Assembly: GCA_963971535.1 (NCBI GenBank) | Contig: OZ020594.1 | Location: forward strand, 111,708,751-111,772,750 | Origin: Notolepis coatsorum | Taxonomy: Eukaryota; Chordata; Actinopteri; Aulopiformes; Paralepididae | DNA: 64,000 nt | Direction: 5' to 3' | Shown here: positions 31,461 to 43,114 of the stretch, piece after piece | Numbering within the stretch: the stretch's first letter is position 1 | Layout: the number at the start of each line of letters is the position of its first letter | The notes under the pieces: model-generated | What the model saw: the letters and a program-made list of their open reading frames with translations, nothing else | Databases searched by the model: none | Told to the model about the DNA's origin: nothing | Made by a program: the position numbers and the translations under genes

Positions 31461-33681
31461 CACATTGGACGCCAGAGGTCGCTGTGGGCATATGGCCGTT
31501 TGTGCCAGCGCTGTAATGAAATGGGGGTAGATGCCGGTGTTTGTAGTGCTAAAACTATATTAAATATTATAGCTATGGATCTAATAACAACGTCGATTGT
31601 CAGTGAGTTTCTTCCGGTCAACATGCAAAAAACTGATAATTTTTCCATTCATACATTTACGTTTTATACCGTGGTGAATATATGAGTATAGTTTTAGAGT
31701 GATTCTGTGTAATCCCAGGAAACGCCACCAAACAGTGCTTTACTGCCTTTAATTATAAATCGTGCCATTTCTCGCCTGGATCAATAATCAATCTGAAATC
31801 AACGCTAGATTATCGGTATTATGTTTCATCATCGATGCATGAAAGGGGGGGGGGGAAGCCGCCCCTCCGTGCTTTGATCGCAACTAACGGGACACGGCAC
31901 ACAGACACACGCTCCGATCGGGGGAAAAAAATTATCGGATCAACGCAAGATTGATAACATATAGTCCTTACCTTGTCTATGATGTACTGCAAAAAGAATA
32001 ATTCAATGATCTGATCGCCATTCCAAGTACTGATCGCGATCGTGTGTCCAATGTTATCCAGCCGTGAACAACCGTAGGTCAGGGCTGTACAGTGCGAGAT
32101 AATATGTTGCACGTGCTACAGCAACAACGGTCTGTGTGATGAATGGATTTACTTCAGTAGCACTGGTGCGATAGGCATTCGGTTCATATCGATACTCTTA
32201 TTTTGAAAATCCTGTAGCAAGTCTCATCTCCGCAGAAGCGCAGCTCCAGCTATAATATCTATGGCTCCGGCAGCTAGCAACGTTCGGTTCATATCGATAC
32301 TCTTATTTTGAAAATCCTGTGGAGTCGACTCGTATCCGCTCGGCTCTACAGCACAGCAGCGTCTGGAACACGCACATTGCAACATAGCAAGGCTAGTGTG
32401 CCTATTTCGCGACCCAAAACAAATCCCTGCTGTTTTATTCCGCAACGGGTCAAATGCATCTAACATGCTTTGCAATCCTCGCCATTCCTTTATGACCATG
32501 TCGTGTTAAAGTCCGAAATTAACGTTACTGGGGACTGGGGAAGGGGGGGGGGGTCAGGCATTCTCCCTGTGTGTGTGCGTTTGAAAAGATCAGATGAAAT
32601 CAGACGAGTATATTATATTGATAGTAAATGTACTGAGGGTGGACAGATAATGTTGATATTTAAACATAAAAAATACAATACATAATAAATGTATTCATGA
32701 TCATCATGAAACATAAAACAATTGTAGGAACGGTTTGGGAGAGGAAGGGGTTTTAGGCTGCCTGTTGTGAGTTCCAATTTTTTTTTACGGTACTTAAAGT
32801 TTAAAGCTCAATATATCAAAACGTGGCACTTTATAGTGAACAGGAGGTCTATTTGTATTAAAAACAATAGATTGTTTTTCATTTAAATGTCTGGAAGAGC
32901 TCAATAATTTTTTTTTCAAATTATATTTTCGTTTTGAATTGATCTAAATGTTACTGATTGTGTTAAATGGGCTTATGATATCGTCTCATATCGATTGCAG
33001 GCACCTGCATCGCATCGTATCATGGCAAATATCGGCAAATATCGTATCGTTGTCCAAAGAATCGATATCGTATCGTAATGAAACTGGTGATTCCCACCCC
33101 TAGTAGAGTGAGTCCATACAACACCCAACACCAAATCCCATAATTCCTTACACGTAACGTGTCTGGCTGTGTGACGTCAACTTGTCAGCATGAAAATGAC
33201 AGCCAAACATGGCACTGCAACTAAATAACACAAATACAATAGGCACATTTGTGACTGTTACAAATATAACACGTTTTATACTTGTGCTACAAGATTTTGG
33301 CCTGTGCTACAAAACTATCAACCTCTGTAGCACCAGTGCTATGTGCAAAAAAAGTTAACGTACAGCCCTGTCGTAGGTGCATCTGTTAGAACCGCTTGCC
33401 CTGCCCGAGTGTTTAGACCCCGCCCCCACGCTGCAGCTCGGCCCAGACAACAAGCCATATCGTTTCAAATGGAGTGCAATAGTGGCCGCAAGGCATTAGG
33501 TGGCGGTATCGGACCGTTGCGGTCTCAGACAGTGCCACACATGTCCACAGCACAGCAGGATGAATTATGAATGAAAATAGCGAATAAAAGAAATAACGAT
33601 CATAATAACGAGTATACTCGTTGTTGGCGTCCAACGATTGGCGGGCTATAACGAGTATACTCGTCATTGGCAATTAATGTG
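31461..33681. mobile_element. piggyBac-like non-autonomous element, right arm
   Basis: Flanked by TTAA at 31,457-31,460 and 33,682-33,685. Mirror of 113-2,298, with the hAT-like element inside. No transposase is visible. Confidence 0.75.
32080..33370. mobile_element. hAT-like non-autonomous element, copy 2
   Basis: Ends CAGGGCTGTACAG and GTACAGCCCTG. 8-bp duplications CCGTAGGT (32,072-32,079) and TCGTAGGT (33,371-33,378) match the left-arm pair in mirror. Confidence 0.8.
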
Positions 33682-33685
33682 TTAA

Positions 33686-34375
33686 GGCCGAGCGGTCCGA
33701 CAATAATTTCACGGCATAAATAGATCATTGCAGTCCGTATTAATTAATGTAGCGTTTTCCCCCCCAAATGTATCCAAGAGTAAAGACCCTACCCCTATGA
33801 AAACAGCAGTCAAAGTGTATATTTTCAGCACTACGTTTGTTTACCAATTACTTTAAGTGTTATATGAATACATATGAGTTTACAGAAATCTCAGCGCATT
33901 GAGTTGGAAACCGGCAGATATTGACGCAAGGAAATGGAGCAGCCATATGCGAGTGTAGTCCTATGAAAGAAGAGACCCGGGAATTTCGATGGTGTTACGT
34001 GTGGGTGTGTTTGTACCCTGATCAGGTGTTCCCAGTGTGATGTGTAATGTCTGGTTGTAGTTCCCTGTCCTGGTCTTGTAGTTCTCTGTCGTTTCCCTCC
34101 CAGGTGTATCCATCTGTAATCAGCCCAGGTGTTTCTTGTCTCGTCATTCCCTTGTGTATAACTGTTCTGTTCTCCCCTGTGGTGGCTGATCCTGTCTGTA
34201 CAGTCCTGTGGTTTGTTTGTTGTTACTTTATGTTATTCCTTCAGTTACTAAATCCATGGTAAATACATAATTAAACATCTTTTTTGTTACTCTGGCTACC
34301 GTTTCCAATTATGTTACATTGACAAGACGACAAGCACTTTTTCAGTCAATGGTAACGTAATAGATGGGCTTAAAG
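33686..34375. other. Non-coding stretch with LTR-like ends
   Basis: 33,790-33,990 resembles both 40,745-40,830 (reverse) and 2,320-2,440. 33,993-34,318 begins TGTTACGTG and ends ATGTTACA and could be a solo LTR, but no target duplication was found. No gene is seen. Confidence 0.35.
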
Positions 34376-34481
34376 GTGGGCGGCACGGTGGTGTAGTGGT
34401 TAACACTGTCGCCTCACAGCAAGAAGGTCCAGGGTTCGATTCCCGCTTGGGGACCAGGTTTCCGCGATGCCAGGTACCCAG
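34376..34481 (+). mobile_element. tRNA-derived SINE, head
   Basis: GGGCGGCACGGTGGTGTAGT, an A-box-like TAGTGGTTAAC and a B box GGTTCGATTCC mark a polymerase III promoter head. Cut after about 106 bp by a LINE fragment; the body resumes at about 35,010 (TGTGGAGTTTGCATGTTCTC). Confidence 0.85.
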
Positions 34482-34996
34482 GTCAAGGGTACTACGACTA
34501 TGCGTGCACCTCATGGTACCAAAGCACCTCAAAGGCGCTTAAAACAAAATTACAAACATCACAAAACAAACTGGTCAGACTACTACTTGACCTTACCCCC
34601 AGAACCCACCTCACCCCTGCCCACTTTGACAACCTAGGATGGCTTAGAGTAGACGACAGAGTACAGCAACTTGCAATGGGCCTGGTCTACAAGATACACT
34701 ATACAACTAAGGTACCCATGTACATGTCAAAATACTTCCCAAAGGTCAGTGAATACCACAACCACTACACCAGAGGAAGCTCAACAAATCATGTTAAACC
34801 CAGATTCGGCTCAAACAAGGGACTAAACACGTTTCGCAATTATGCCACATCAATGTGGAACGCCCTACCCAAAGCTGTAAAGGAATGTGAATCCCTACAC
34901 CACCTCCTAATAGACAGTCTCCTCCCCACTGCATGTATATATTCCCTCCCCGCCGTATGTATATTTCTCTCCCACCCACCCACCCCCTCCTAATGT
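34482..34996 (+). mobile_element. LINE family A fragment inside a SINE
   Basis: Encodes the C-terminal RT tail (GLVYKIHYTTKVPMYMSKYF, RGSSTNHVKPRFGSNKGL, ATSMWNALPKAVKECES) and stops in the C-rich 3' UTR. It lacks the usual AATC tail and is followed by (CATT)n. Confidence 0.85.
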
Positions 34997-35009
34997 ACTC
35001 ATTCATTCA

Positions 35010-35397
35010 TTCAGGGTATCTCCCGGGCATTTCTGTGTGGAGTTTGCATGTTCTCCCCGTGCTCGCAAGGGTCCCCCCCCCCCCCGATAAGAGAAACCCA
35101 ATGGAAAAACATGCACAACAACAGATCGCTAACGCTGTCGCGTCCGTGACAAAACCGGGCAGCGGCACTTGGATGGTCCACAGGCGTGGCCCACGCCACA
35201 GCCCTCGTCTGCTCCCGGCTGCCCTTGGGGGGAAGGACGACGGGATGGGTTAAGCGCATCAGCGATCCTACAAAAAACAATGCATGCGTGTGTGTGTCCC
35301 AGTGTGTGTGCTAAACTAACCGCTGTGTGCCGCTAACATTGAGAGTCGTCTGCATGCCAATTAAAGACCTCTGCGACAGGTCCTGCATTATTATTAA
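35010..35397 (+). mobile_element. SINE body and ATT tail
   Basis: Continues the SINE headed at 34,376 with TGTGGAGTTTGCATGTTCTC, AACGCTGTCGCGTCCGTGAC, TTAAAGACCTCTGCGACAGG and ATTATTATTA. The fullest copy of the family in the window. Confidence 0.7.
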
Positions 35398-36563
35398 AGG
35401 TCCACTTGTTAACTTTTTGGGCAATTTTACACAATTCCTGAGAGTCTATGGAACACATCTGTAAGTTGTTTTTCAATAAAATTCATTGTTTTGTATTTTT
35501 AATCAAGTACTTTTGTACACCACTTTCTGCCCTTCCAACGAACAAGATATTCTTGGCTGGGCTTCGCCCATACTCGCAATGACACCCACCTGCACTATAG
35601 CCTAGCTAAGAGATAGAGATACGCTAGCACGGAGGAACACCGCAAACACTACAGTAAAATCGTAACGTTAATACACTATTGACACAGACAGAAAATATTA
35701 GCCAAATTAGAAAAGGGAATCACTTTTACCACTATCGCAAATAGTTCATGCGCACGTTCTCCTTGCCTTTCCTGACACTAGTCCGAAGTGCATCATAGTT
35801 GTAGACGTTTGGTAATGAATGTATGAACGAGGTCCTACTGCTAATGAACTAATTACGACTTATGTACTTACTGATTCGATACCTTCTTTCGGGTCCCGAA
35901 GACTTGGTACAGGCTAGCTCCCTTCTTTAGCAACAGCCAGGAAATCACCCCAGCATTATAAAGTCCTTGATTCTCAATGCAGTCTTACGTAGTTACGACA
36001 AAATATTTAGTCTTAGCCAGATTTCGGCCTATTTAAGACATATTAGGGCTGGGAGTGGGAGTCCTCAAATTTTCCTGAGATCTTATTTGAGAGCAGATCC
36101 AAGAGTGCTGAGGAGCACACTTAAATATGCTCTCAGCCCACGATCAAATCTCATGATTGATTGACTAATTTAAAACTTTATTACAACTTGACAGACTGTG
36201 TTCTCATAGTGATTCCTTCATGTTAACGCTACAGGCCTCATTGGAATTAATTACTTGATCATAATTAAAATAAATATGACAATATTTGTACGATAAGAAA
36301 TTACAATAATATGGATTCATCTGATCACAGGGCAGCTGGATTAACCATATCTGAACCAGCTATTTTGGACAAATGTATAATTACTTTAATTACTCAGATA
36401 TTCAAACACAATTATGCAATTATTGTGAAATGATTGAAAATAATAATAATTTAATGCCTTCTGTGGAATTTGCATTTCTTATTTGTTACACATCTGTTTT
36501 AATGATTAATTATATACATTTGAAAGAATGCAGGTCAACATGCAATGTATCCCATTGATTGGT
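35398..36563. other. No gene recognised
   Basis: AT-rich stretch. CTTGATTCTCAATGCAGTCTT at 35,968-35,988 recurs inside the THAP-like relic near 38,790, so the segment may be a second decayed copy of that locus. ORFs are short and unconvincing. Confidence 0.5.
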
Positions 36564-36937
36564 ATTGATTGAAAACTTTATTAACAGATTGCAGAATGGG
36601 TACAGTACAGCTCAATTACATAAGGGGATGCAGACCAGAGAAAAAATGTCATCTTGTTTACATCAGGGTCCCCCATTTTCAATTCATCATAACATATATG
36701 ACACACACGACACAGATAGACAGTACTGCTACATCTATACATTTATGACATACCAGATTTGCAAATACAGTACTGTTTGTGATACAAAAAGAGTCCAGAA
36801 AAGAGAGTACATTTGACGTAGAAACTGTTGGAGGAGGTTGGAGGGGTGGTAGACTTACACTGTACAAGCAAAACTGTACATTGGAATATTGACAAAACCA
36901 TACTTGGTCATTTACTGTACATTGGAGGGGGTTGATA
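36564..36937 (-). mobile_element. LINE family A, 3' end fragment
   Basis: TTGATTGAAAACTTTATTAAC at the start, GGGGTCCCCCATTTTCAATT, then C-rich 3' UTR with CCAATGTACAGT-type words in reverse complement. Confidence 0.85.
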
Positions 36938-37085
36938 TAGCTATAAACCTGCATTCCTTCGAATATATCAATTAAACGTATATTGAAATACACTATATAG
37001 CCTATTACACCAACACTGAAATGACAGTGATAAATAAATAAGAACTAAAGCTAATCGGTGGAAATAGACTGCATTAATATTCCAT

Positions 37086-38188
37086 AATTAAGTCTTCCTG
37101 GCGGGATGGTGCCAGGAAAACAGCCTCTCCCTGAACGTCAGCAAAACAAAGGAGATGATTGTGGACTTCAGGAGGTCGGGGGTCAAGGACTACAGCCCCC
37201 TCAGCATCGACGGGGCACCGGTTGAGAGAGTCAACAGCTTTAAGTACCTCGGAGCCTACATATCCGAGGACTTGACATGGACCACACACATTGACAGTGT
37301 TGTGAAGAAGGCACGACAACGCCTCTACTTCCTCAGGCGCCTAAGGAAGTTCCAAGTCAGTCAGAAGATCCTTAAGAACTTCTACTCATGTACAATAGAG
37401 AGCATCTTGACCGGCAACATCACCTCCTGGTTTGGGAATAGCACTGCACAAGACCGAAGCAGACTACAAAGAGTGACACGTTCAGCCGAACGCACAATTG
37501 GAGGGGGGCTCCCCACCCTCCAGAACATTTACAACAAGCGTTGCAAGGGCAAGGCTAAGAGAATCATTAAAGACTCCAGTCACCCGAACAACTGCCTCTT
37601 TGAACTGCTGCGGTCAGGCAAGCGATACCGGAGTCTCAAGGCGAGCACAGAAAGACTCAGAAGAAGCTTCTATCCCCAGGCCATCAGGCTGCTAAACGAA
37701 CAATGAACACTACACAACAACAACCACCAAACGCACATAGCACACACATCCACACGCACACACTCACTTTAAACAAACACACTGTAGCACCCACTCCACA
37801 CACTTTATAGCACACACCCACTTTAAACAAACACACTGTAGCACCCACTCCCCACACTTTATATTTATTGATGAAGGATTGCACTACAACTCGTACACCT
37901 TAGTGTAAATTGTACCTAAATTGTACCTCATCCCATTTCTGCTTTGCACTATATAGTACTGTACATTAGTACACTGCATAGTATTGTATATTATATGGTA
38001 ACTCAGAACATTGTACATATGTCTATACCGAACACTGTGACCTCATTTTCTTCTTCTAAATTACATGCTATACTATGTTATTTGATACTATCTTGTCTAG
38101 CAGTCTCTGGAGCGTAACAGTAAGAAGCATTTTGTATGAAAGTATTCTGTACTTCTGTATGACAACTATTAAAGAAACTTGAAACTTG
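37086..38188 (+). mobile_element. LINE family C (CR1/L2/Rex1-like), 5'-truncated
   Basis: Carries the RT C-terminal coding part, then a CA-rich 3' UTR with a tandem pair of CACTTTAAACAAACACACTG, and ends ATTAAAGAAACTTGAAACTTG. A second copy is split around 41,909-44,781. Confidence 0.88.
37155..37706 (+). pseudogene. LINE-C reverse transcriptase, C-terminal part
   Basis: A 183-residue frame, open to the natural stop: MIVDFRRSGVKDYSPLSIDG, FKYLGAYISEDLTWTTHID, KKARQRLYFLRRLRKFQV, FYSCTIESILTGNITSWFGN, then YRSLKASTERLRRSFYPQA and IRLLNEQ. These are the thumb and C-terminal parts of CR1/L2/Rex1-like RTs. Just upstream (37,100-37,150) WCQENSLSLNVSKTKE is readable in another frame, so a frameshift lies near 37,110-37,150. 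The catalytic core is missing through 5' truncation. Confidence 0.88.
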
Positions 38189-38407
38189 TGTGCGCCTACG
38201 AATGAACAGTAGCCTATAGGCTTATGGAATAATAAGCCATACTGCTTCATTCATTACGCCCGCCGGCCCGTAGGCTATATATATTATATGTCATTCATTC
38301 ATTCATTCATATACAGTACTGCGCGCGTGTGTGCGCGCGCTGCGGCAGGTGTACCGCGAGCTGTATATGATGCCAATACATTAATTTAATCTAGTTTTGA
38401 TGGGCGC

Positions 38408-38492
38408 AAGCGTGATTATGAAACCTAGCCGCATTTCTCGGAGACGCTCTCTGATTGGCACTGACTGACGCTAGGTTTCGTAATCACGCGGC
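38408..38492. repeat. Short fold-back
   Basis: GTGATTATGAAACCTAGC returns as GCTAGGTTTCGTAATCAC about 45 bp later. The centre holds GACGCTCTCTGATTGGC, a word also found in the fold-back at 25,144-25,516. Confidence 0.8.
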
Positions 38493-38721
38493 TCTCAAAG
38501 CACTTCCGCCATTCCATTTCACACAGCTGCGTCAACAGTTGCTTTATAAGGACTGTCGGGGGCGTGGTTTGTATGCAAATGAGCTGAACGGGAACGCGCT
38601 TTGGAGTTTACGACAGAATGCCATTCTCCAAGCAGATATCAGATCATATAATTTCTGCGACCGTTTCAGCCACTTAAGACATATCTCCAGCACGTTCAGG
38701 ACTCAGTGTACTTGTCATAGA

Positions 38722-38929
38722 TTATGTCTCAGTGGTTCCAAGATAAGTCTTCCAGAATATATCTTTGAAAAATTTTCGGGAATGAGACCCCTTGATTCTC
38801 AATGCAGTCTTTGCAAAAATCCAAAAAACGAACTTGGCCCATTGCTTCCGGAGCACGATCATTAGGAAACGAGTGCACGGACGTATTCGCTGGTTGGCAG
38901 CCAGGAACAGCACATGTCCTGCTCATCAT
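38722..38929 (-). pseudogene. THAP-like zinc-finger relic
   Basis: The minus strand reads MMSRTCAVPGCQPANTSVHS then FPND. A CxxxxC pair followed by a His-Ser-Phe-Pro element is how THAP domains begin. The expected Trp and basic helix (QWAKFVFWIFAKTALRI) is found in an overlapping frame, so a frameshift lies between them near 38,850. The C-terminal Cys-x2-His half is not seen. THAP domains occur in host DNA-binding proteins and in P-element-like transposases; which source applies cannot be decided. Confidence 0.4.
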
Positions 38930-39025
38930 TTTAACGTTATGCTAACTTACTCGAATCACTGTTCAGTTGATTGTGGGCGGTGGCTACAACCACAGTAGCG
39001 GCTCAGTATGCAGATATTAGCTTAA

Positions 39026-39886
39026 CACTTTCAATGCCAACAACGAGATAACTCGTTTGTTCATGCCGACCGTTCATTGCATTTCTTTATTAGCGATTTG
39101 AATTCATATTTCATCAATCTAGCCTCACGTTAGTGCTGTCTCTCCCTGTGGTACTGCACCCCTTTGGAATGGATTGAATGAAACACATGGGGGGAAAGAA
39201 ATCCTGCTTCCTCATTTTACTTCTCAGACAAGTCACCCGAGACAATTGGATTTATTGCAGAGCCCCAGAACAGCGTGGAATACATATTTCCAGTACCCAG
39301 CGTTGGATCAATAAACGCAATCGATATTTGGAATGGCGATCAGGAATTGGAATAATATTTTTGGAGAACATCTGATCTGAGGTAAGGAATCTATTGTACC
39401 AGTCTTAGGATAATGTAAGCTTTTTTCACAGAGATATCAACGTGTGCCCTATGTGTGTGTGTGTGTGCTGATCAGGAAATGAGAGAATCGATTTTTCAGC
39501 CCGCTTCTGTAGCGTGCATAAGTACACATATACTATCGATGATCTAGCGTTTATTTAAAAACGATTCATAAATAGACAGAAAAATTACGTTTTTTGTGTA
39601 TTCCAGAATATTCCAGTAAAGGGCCTTTATCACAGAATCTTTATATTTTCCTGAAACTTTCAAAAAACTAGCGTTTTTCAAAATGGTATAAAGCGTAAAT
39701 GAACCGATTAAAAAACAATCCGTTTCGACAATGTTGACTGCAAACAAGTCATTGATAAGCAACAGCTAGATTAGACACATAATTTAAGATGTAGTTTATG
39801 CGTTCGCAAATATGAGAGCGCTATCATTGAAGTGGGTGGTGGCACGGAAGCACTAAATCGTGTGCCCCCTGCTGGCATTGAAAGTG
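39026..39886. mobile_element. piggyBac-like MITE
   Basis: Begins after TTAA (39,022-39,025) with CACTTTCAATGCCAACAACG and ends GCTGGCATTGAAAGTG before CTAA. Inverted ends CACTTTCAATGCCA/TGGCATTGAAAGTG are clear. The inner AACGAGATAACTCG resembles the ends of the elements at 113 and 33,681. No transposase is visible. Confidence 0.75.
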
Positions 39887-40085
39887 CTAACAGTGATTGG
39901 TCAGCGCCTCTTACACATCACAGATCCAGTCAAATCTGAATGGCTTATTTCAGTAGGGAGAGCTGAACAGCAGAAACTGCACTTGGTACAGATTTAACAT
40001 TTTCTCACTGTTGGTACAATCCCACATTGCTTGAAAACGAAAAAGGCCATTTTTACAATAGGGGACTTATTTTTTTATATATATA

Positions 40086-40240
40086 TAATTTGTTTGGCAT
40101 TTTATTGCTTGCAGAGAGGAAGGATGGGAGAAGATATAGGGGGAGGACATGCTGTAAAGGTCGCCGGGTCCGGGAGTTGAACCCGGGACGGCCGCATTGC
40201 ACTGCAGCGCAGTTACGTGGTGCGCCACCCTGGTGACCAC
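40086..40240 (-). mobile_element. tRNA-derived SINE
   Basis: The minus strand reads ACCAGGGTGGCGCACCACG, then a B box GGTTCAACTCC, CCGGCGACCTTTACAGCATG and an AATAAAATGCC tail near 40,095. This matches the widespread fish SINE type with a tRNA-like head and ATAAA-containing tail. Confidence 0.85.
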
Positions 40241-40244
40241 AATA

Positions 40245-40925
40245 GGGGACCTTTAAGAATTTCATAAAACTACACTACCCAGCTCACGCCTGCCCCTGTC
40301 AAAATTTGAGCCTTCCGATGTGAAATAATTTTTTTTCCGTGATTATGTCTCACGGGTCGAACAAACCTGAATGTTATTGCCAGAACGTAGTTAGTTTCTA
40401 GAAAAAAACGTGTCTCAATCTCATTAAAGATGGTGGAGCGATTTACATTACAAAAAAGTAACTGTACTTACAGCAGATTTCATTCACGGTATTTGCTGCC
40501 CAATGTTAGCATGGTGTTATTCACCGTCAAAGATGGAAATAAACAAAAAGAAAATGTATATTCTCCTTTGGTTCATTACAATTTACTCAAGCCTAGTAAC
40601 AGACACAATATTTCTGACACTGGGAATACGTTCCCTGAGGTCCCTAGATACCAAGAACATGCAAATGGTCTTGTAGAAGTGGAGCAATCATCCATTTACT
40701 TAAGTACTTTTAGGCGAATTTTCTGAAAATATAGCTAGGGCTTAAGAGGTTAAAATCATTGGTAAATAAACATGGCTGAAAATATACACTTTGACTGCTG
40801 TTTTGATAGGGTTAGGGTCTTTACTCTTGGCTACATTTGAAAAAGAAATGCAACATTAATTTATACGGACTGTATTGATCGATTTATGACGTGAAATTCA
40901 TCTCGGCCCAGTACTGGGCCCGTCA
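40245..40925. repeat. Diverged, shuffled third copy of the duplicated flank
   Basis: 40,245-40,500 resembles 2,430-2,740. 40,500-40,740 is the reverse complement of the right-only block 30,360-30,790. 40,745-40,925 resembles 1-108 plus the sequence just beyond the right arm. The order differs from both arms. The piggyBac insertion point is unoccupied here. Confidence 0.75.
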
Positions 40926-41110
40926 GGCTTTTAAAGTAAACACTTATAAAGTCATAATGTTTAGAGATTAAAGTCAACATTCATAAAGTCAGACTAAAGT
41001 CATAATGTTTACAGATTAAAGTAAACATTTATAAAGTCATAATATTTAGATTAAAGTCAACATTTATAAAGTGATAATGTTTACAGATTAAAGTCAACAT
41101 TTCCATACTT
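40926..41110. repeat. Tandem array of about 36-bp units
   Basis: Five imperfect units built on ATTAAAGTCAACATTTATAA and AGTCATAATGTTTAC. A single unit occurs in the right arm at 30,294. Confidence 0.85.
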
Positions 41111-41754
41111 GTTTCCATGCAGTCCAAACAGCTCTTCTCCTGGTCCAGCTGTGACGGTTTCATGCAGTCCACCAAACAGACTCTCAAACCAAGGTGTGAG
41201 AGGCTAGGATGGGTTGTCATATTCAGACCAATCTTGGGGGAAAGTAAGGAAAGAAATATCAGTACATTTTACATTCATCCTAACAAACAAAGGTCTAACT
41301 TTTCAGTTGAAATTCATCAGGAACACAGAAAGCCAAGCAAGAACCACCAGTCCTTAACCAGCTATACAGGTAGTGCTCTTTTCCAAGGCTAACAAATTGG
41401 AGGCTGACAGGAAGATTCTCACAAGAACTGAAAAACACATGGGTGTATATATAGACAGATGCACTGCTATAGTTGTGATCTATGAATATAAGCCTATGAT
41501 ATTGCATTTAATTTGATGCAAAACATCTGATAGGCTATTGATGCAGGCAGCTGATGTTTCTGGCCAATCAGATGTTTTTGTCTTTCAAGTGGTATTTCCA
41601 GGGTCGCATTGGAAAAACTAAGACCACGTCCTCATCAGAAAGTACACTAAATTAAATGAAAATACAACTAAAAAGGCAATATTAATAAAATAAAGATTTC
41701 AAAAAAATATATACAAATATCGTGGACATCTACAGAAGATTGAAAAATAATTGT
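41111..41754. other. No gene recognised
   Basis: Non-repetitive within the window. A 91-codon frame at 41,117-41,392 has no recognisable motif. A small inverted repeat around CATCTGATAGG / CCAATCAGATG lies at 41,523-41,573. Confidence 0.5.
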
Positions 41755-42011
41755 TTGGTGTGACGACCCTCCCCCACAGTTGTTTGCTTGCTCTGCTCTG
41801 TCACTGTTTCACAGGATTGGTGGGGGGAGCTGGCAGAGGGTCATTAGGCTAATTGGGGCACACCTGGGTCGGTGGGGGAGGGTAATCAGGCTAATTGGGT
41901 CACACCTGAACTGCTACGGTCAGGCAAGCGATACCGGAGTCTCATGGCAAGCACAGAGAGACTCAGAAGAAGCTTTTATCCTCAGGCCATCAGGATGCTA
42001 AATGACATTAT

Positions 42012-43068
42012 ACAACGACCTGCAAATTTCTCGATTCTGATTGGCTGAAACAGTCCATTTACACGTATGTATTTGGAACAGTCCACGCTGGCTGGTCCTA
42101 GGACCCGCCCACAACCGAATCACTTCACATCACTCCGCCGGATCACAAGATGGCGGACAATAATCTTTAACAATGATAGCGTCATAACGACTAAATATGA
42201 AGCGATTCTGTCACGGCGAATGTCTTAGTCCTTTAAACATTGTTGGATGATGTAATTGATGGGTCATGAGTCAATACAGAACAAGAAAATCGCGGATTGA
42301 TTGATTGATTAATTTGCGGGTTTTTTTTCAATTTCTTTTTCCTTCCCTCTGACTCCAGCGCTGGCTCTAGTCTCCACCCACCGCCACACACCCCCACACA
42401 CACACACGTACACATTCACACACACACACACTCCTGTCTGCAACAGCGGGGGAAAGTCAGACTGAGAGAGGAGCAGCTGAGTGCTGCGCTGTTTTAAGTG
42501 AGCATGGTCTATTGAATTGATTGATTGGTTGATTGCTAATTTTATTACTGTACGCCTGGTTTCCAACTGGTTAAGTTTAGGCTAAAAAAATAAATAAAAA
42601 AATAGGGCGAAGAAAACTTTTTTTTCCTATAGGGCAAAGAAAACGTTTTAATTTGTTTTACCTACTTTCTATAGAAGCATCTAAGAATGAAGTTCTATAG
42701 AAAGTAGGTCTGCATCCCCTTAACAATTGTGTGTATTGAGCCGTACTGTATTGTACCCATTCTGCATCTGGTAATAAAATGTTCAATCAATCATTCCAAT
42801 AATACACAGTTGGATGTGTTAGTTGGTTGGATGCACTTCCGAGCTGCTTCCACATGGAGGCAAATTGTCTTTTTTGTAGTTGTGGGAACTACTTTTTCTG
42901 GCGGATGGTTTTTTCAATAAATCTTCGATTAATGTGTGTTTATTGTATAGCAATAAGGTTGGATGAATCTGGCAGTTGTATAAAAGCTTTACACCACTTG
43001 CAGTCGTGATTTGTGAACAATAAACCATGCCTAGGGGTGGTCGTTAGACCACTCCTGCGCGTGATGTA
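42012..43068. other. Unidentified insert in the LINE-C copy
   Basis: About 1 kb between LINE-C 3' UTR pieces. It contains a CA/GT-rich tract (42,380-42,440), GATTGATTGATTGG words and a LINE-A tail at 42,708-42,792. Ends are not resolved and no gene is seen. Confidence 0.45.
42708..42792 (+). mobile_element. LINE family A, last 85 bp
   Basis: GTCTGCATCCCCTTAACAAT, TTGTACCCATTCTGCATCTG and a degenerate AATC tail identify the family-A 3' end. Confidence 0.8.
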
Positions 43069-43114
43069 ATGCTTAAATAACACTACGTAACAAACCATCA
43101 AATACACTCACAGC

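Larger units (their letters stand above)
25555..33780. repeat. Right arm of a large imperfect inverted duplication
   Basis: Reverse-complement partner of the left arm. It lacks the left-only insertions and so preserves their empty sites. It has its own extra block at about 30,336-30,960, part of which recurs at 40,500-40,740. Similarity to the left arm runs to the window's first base (pairs with about 33,780), so the true end is unknown. Confidence 0.93.

Noticed and set aside
34376-34450. Functional tRNA gene suggested by A and B boxes (also at 16,125 and 43,233)
   Set aside because: No cloverleaf was found and the SINE body follows; these are SINE heads.
41117-41392. 91-codon frame as a small host gene
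   Set aside because: No recognisable motif, no splice signals judged convincing, and no second copy to test conservation.
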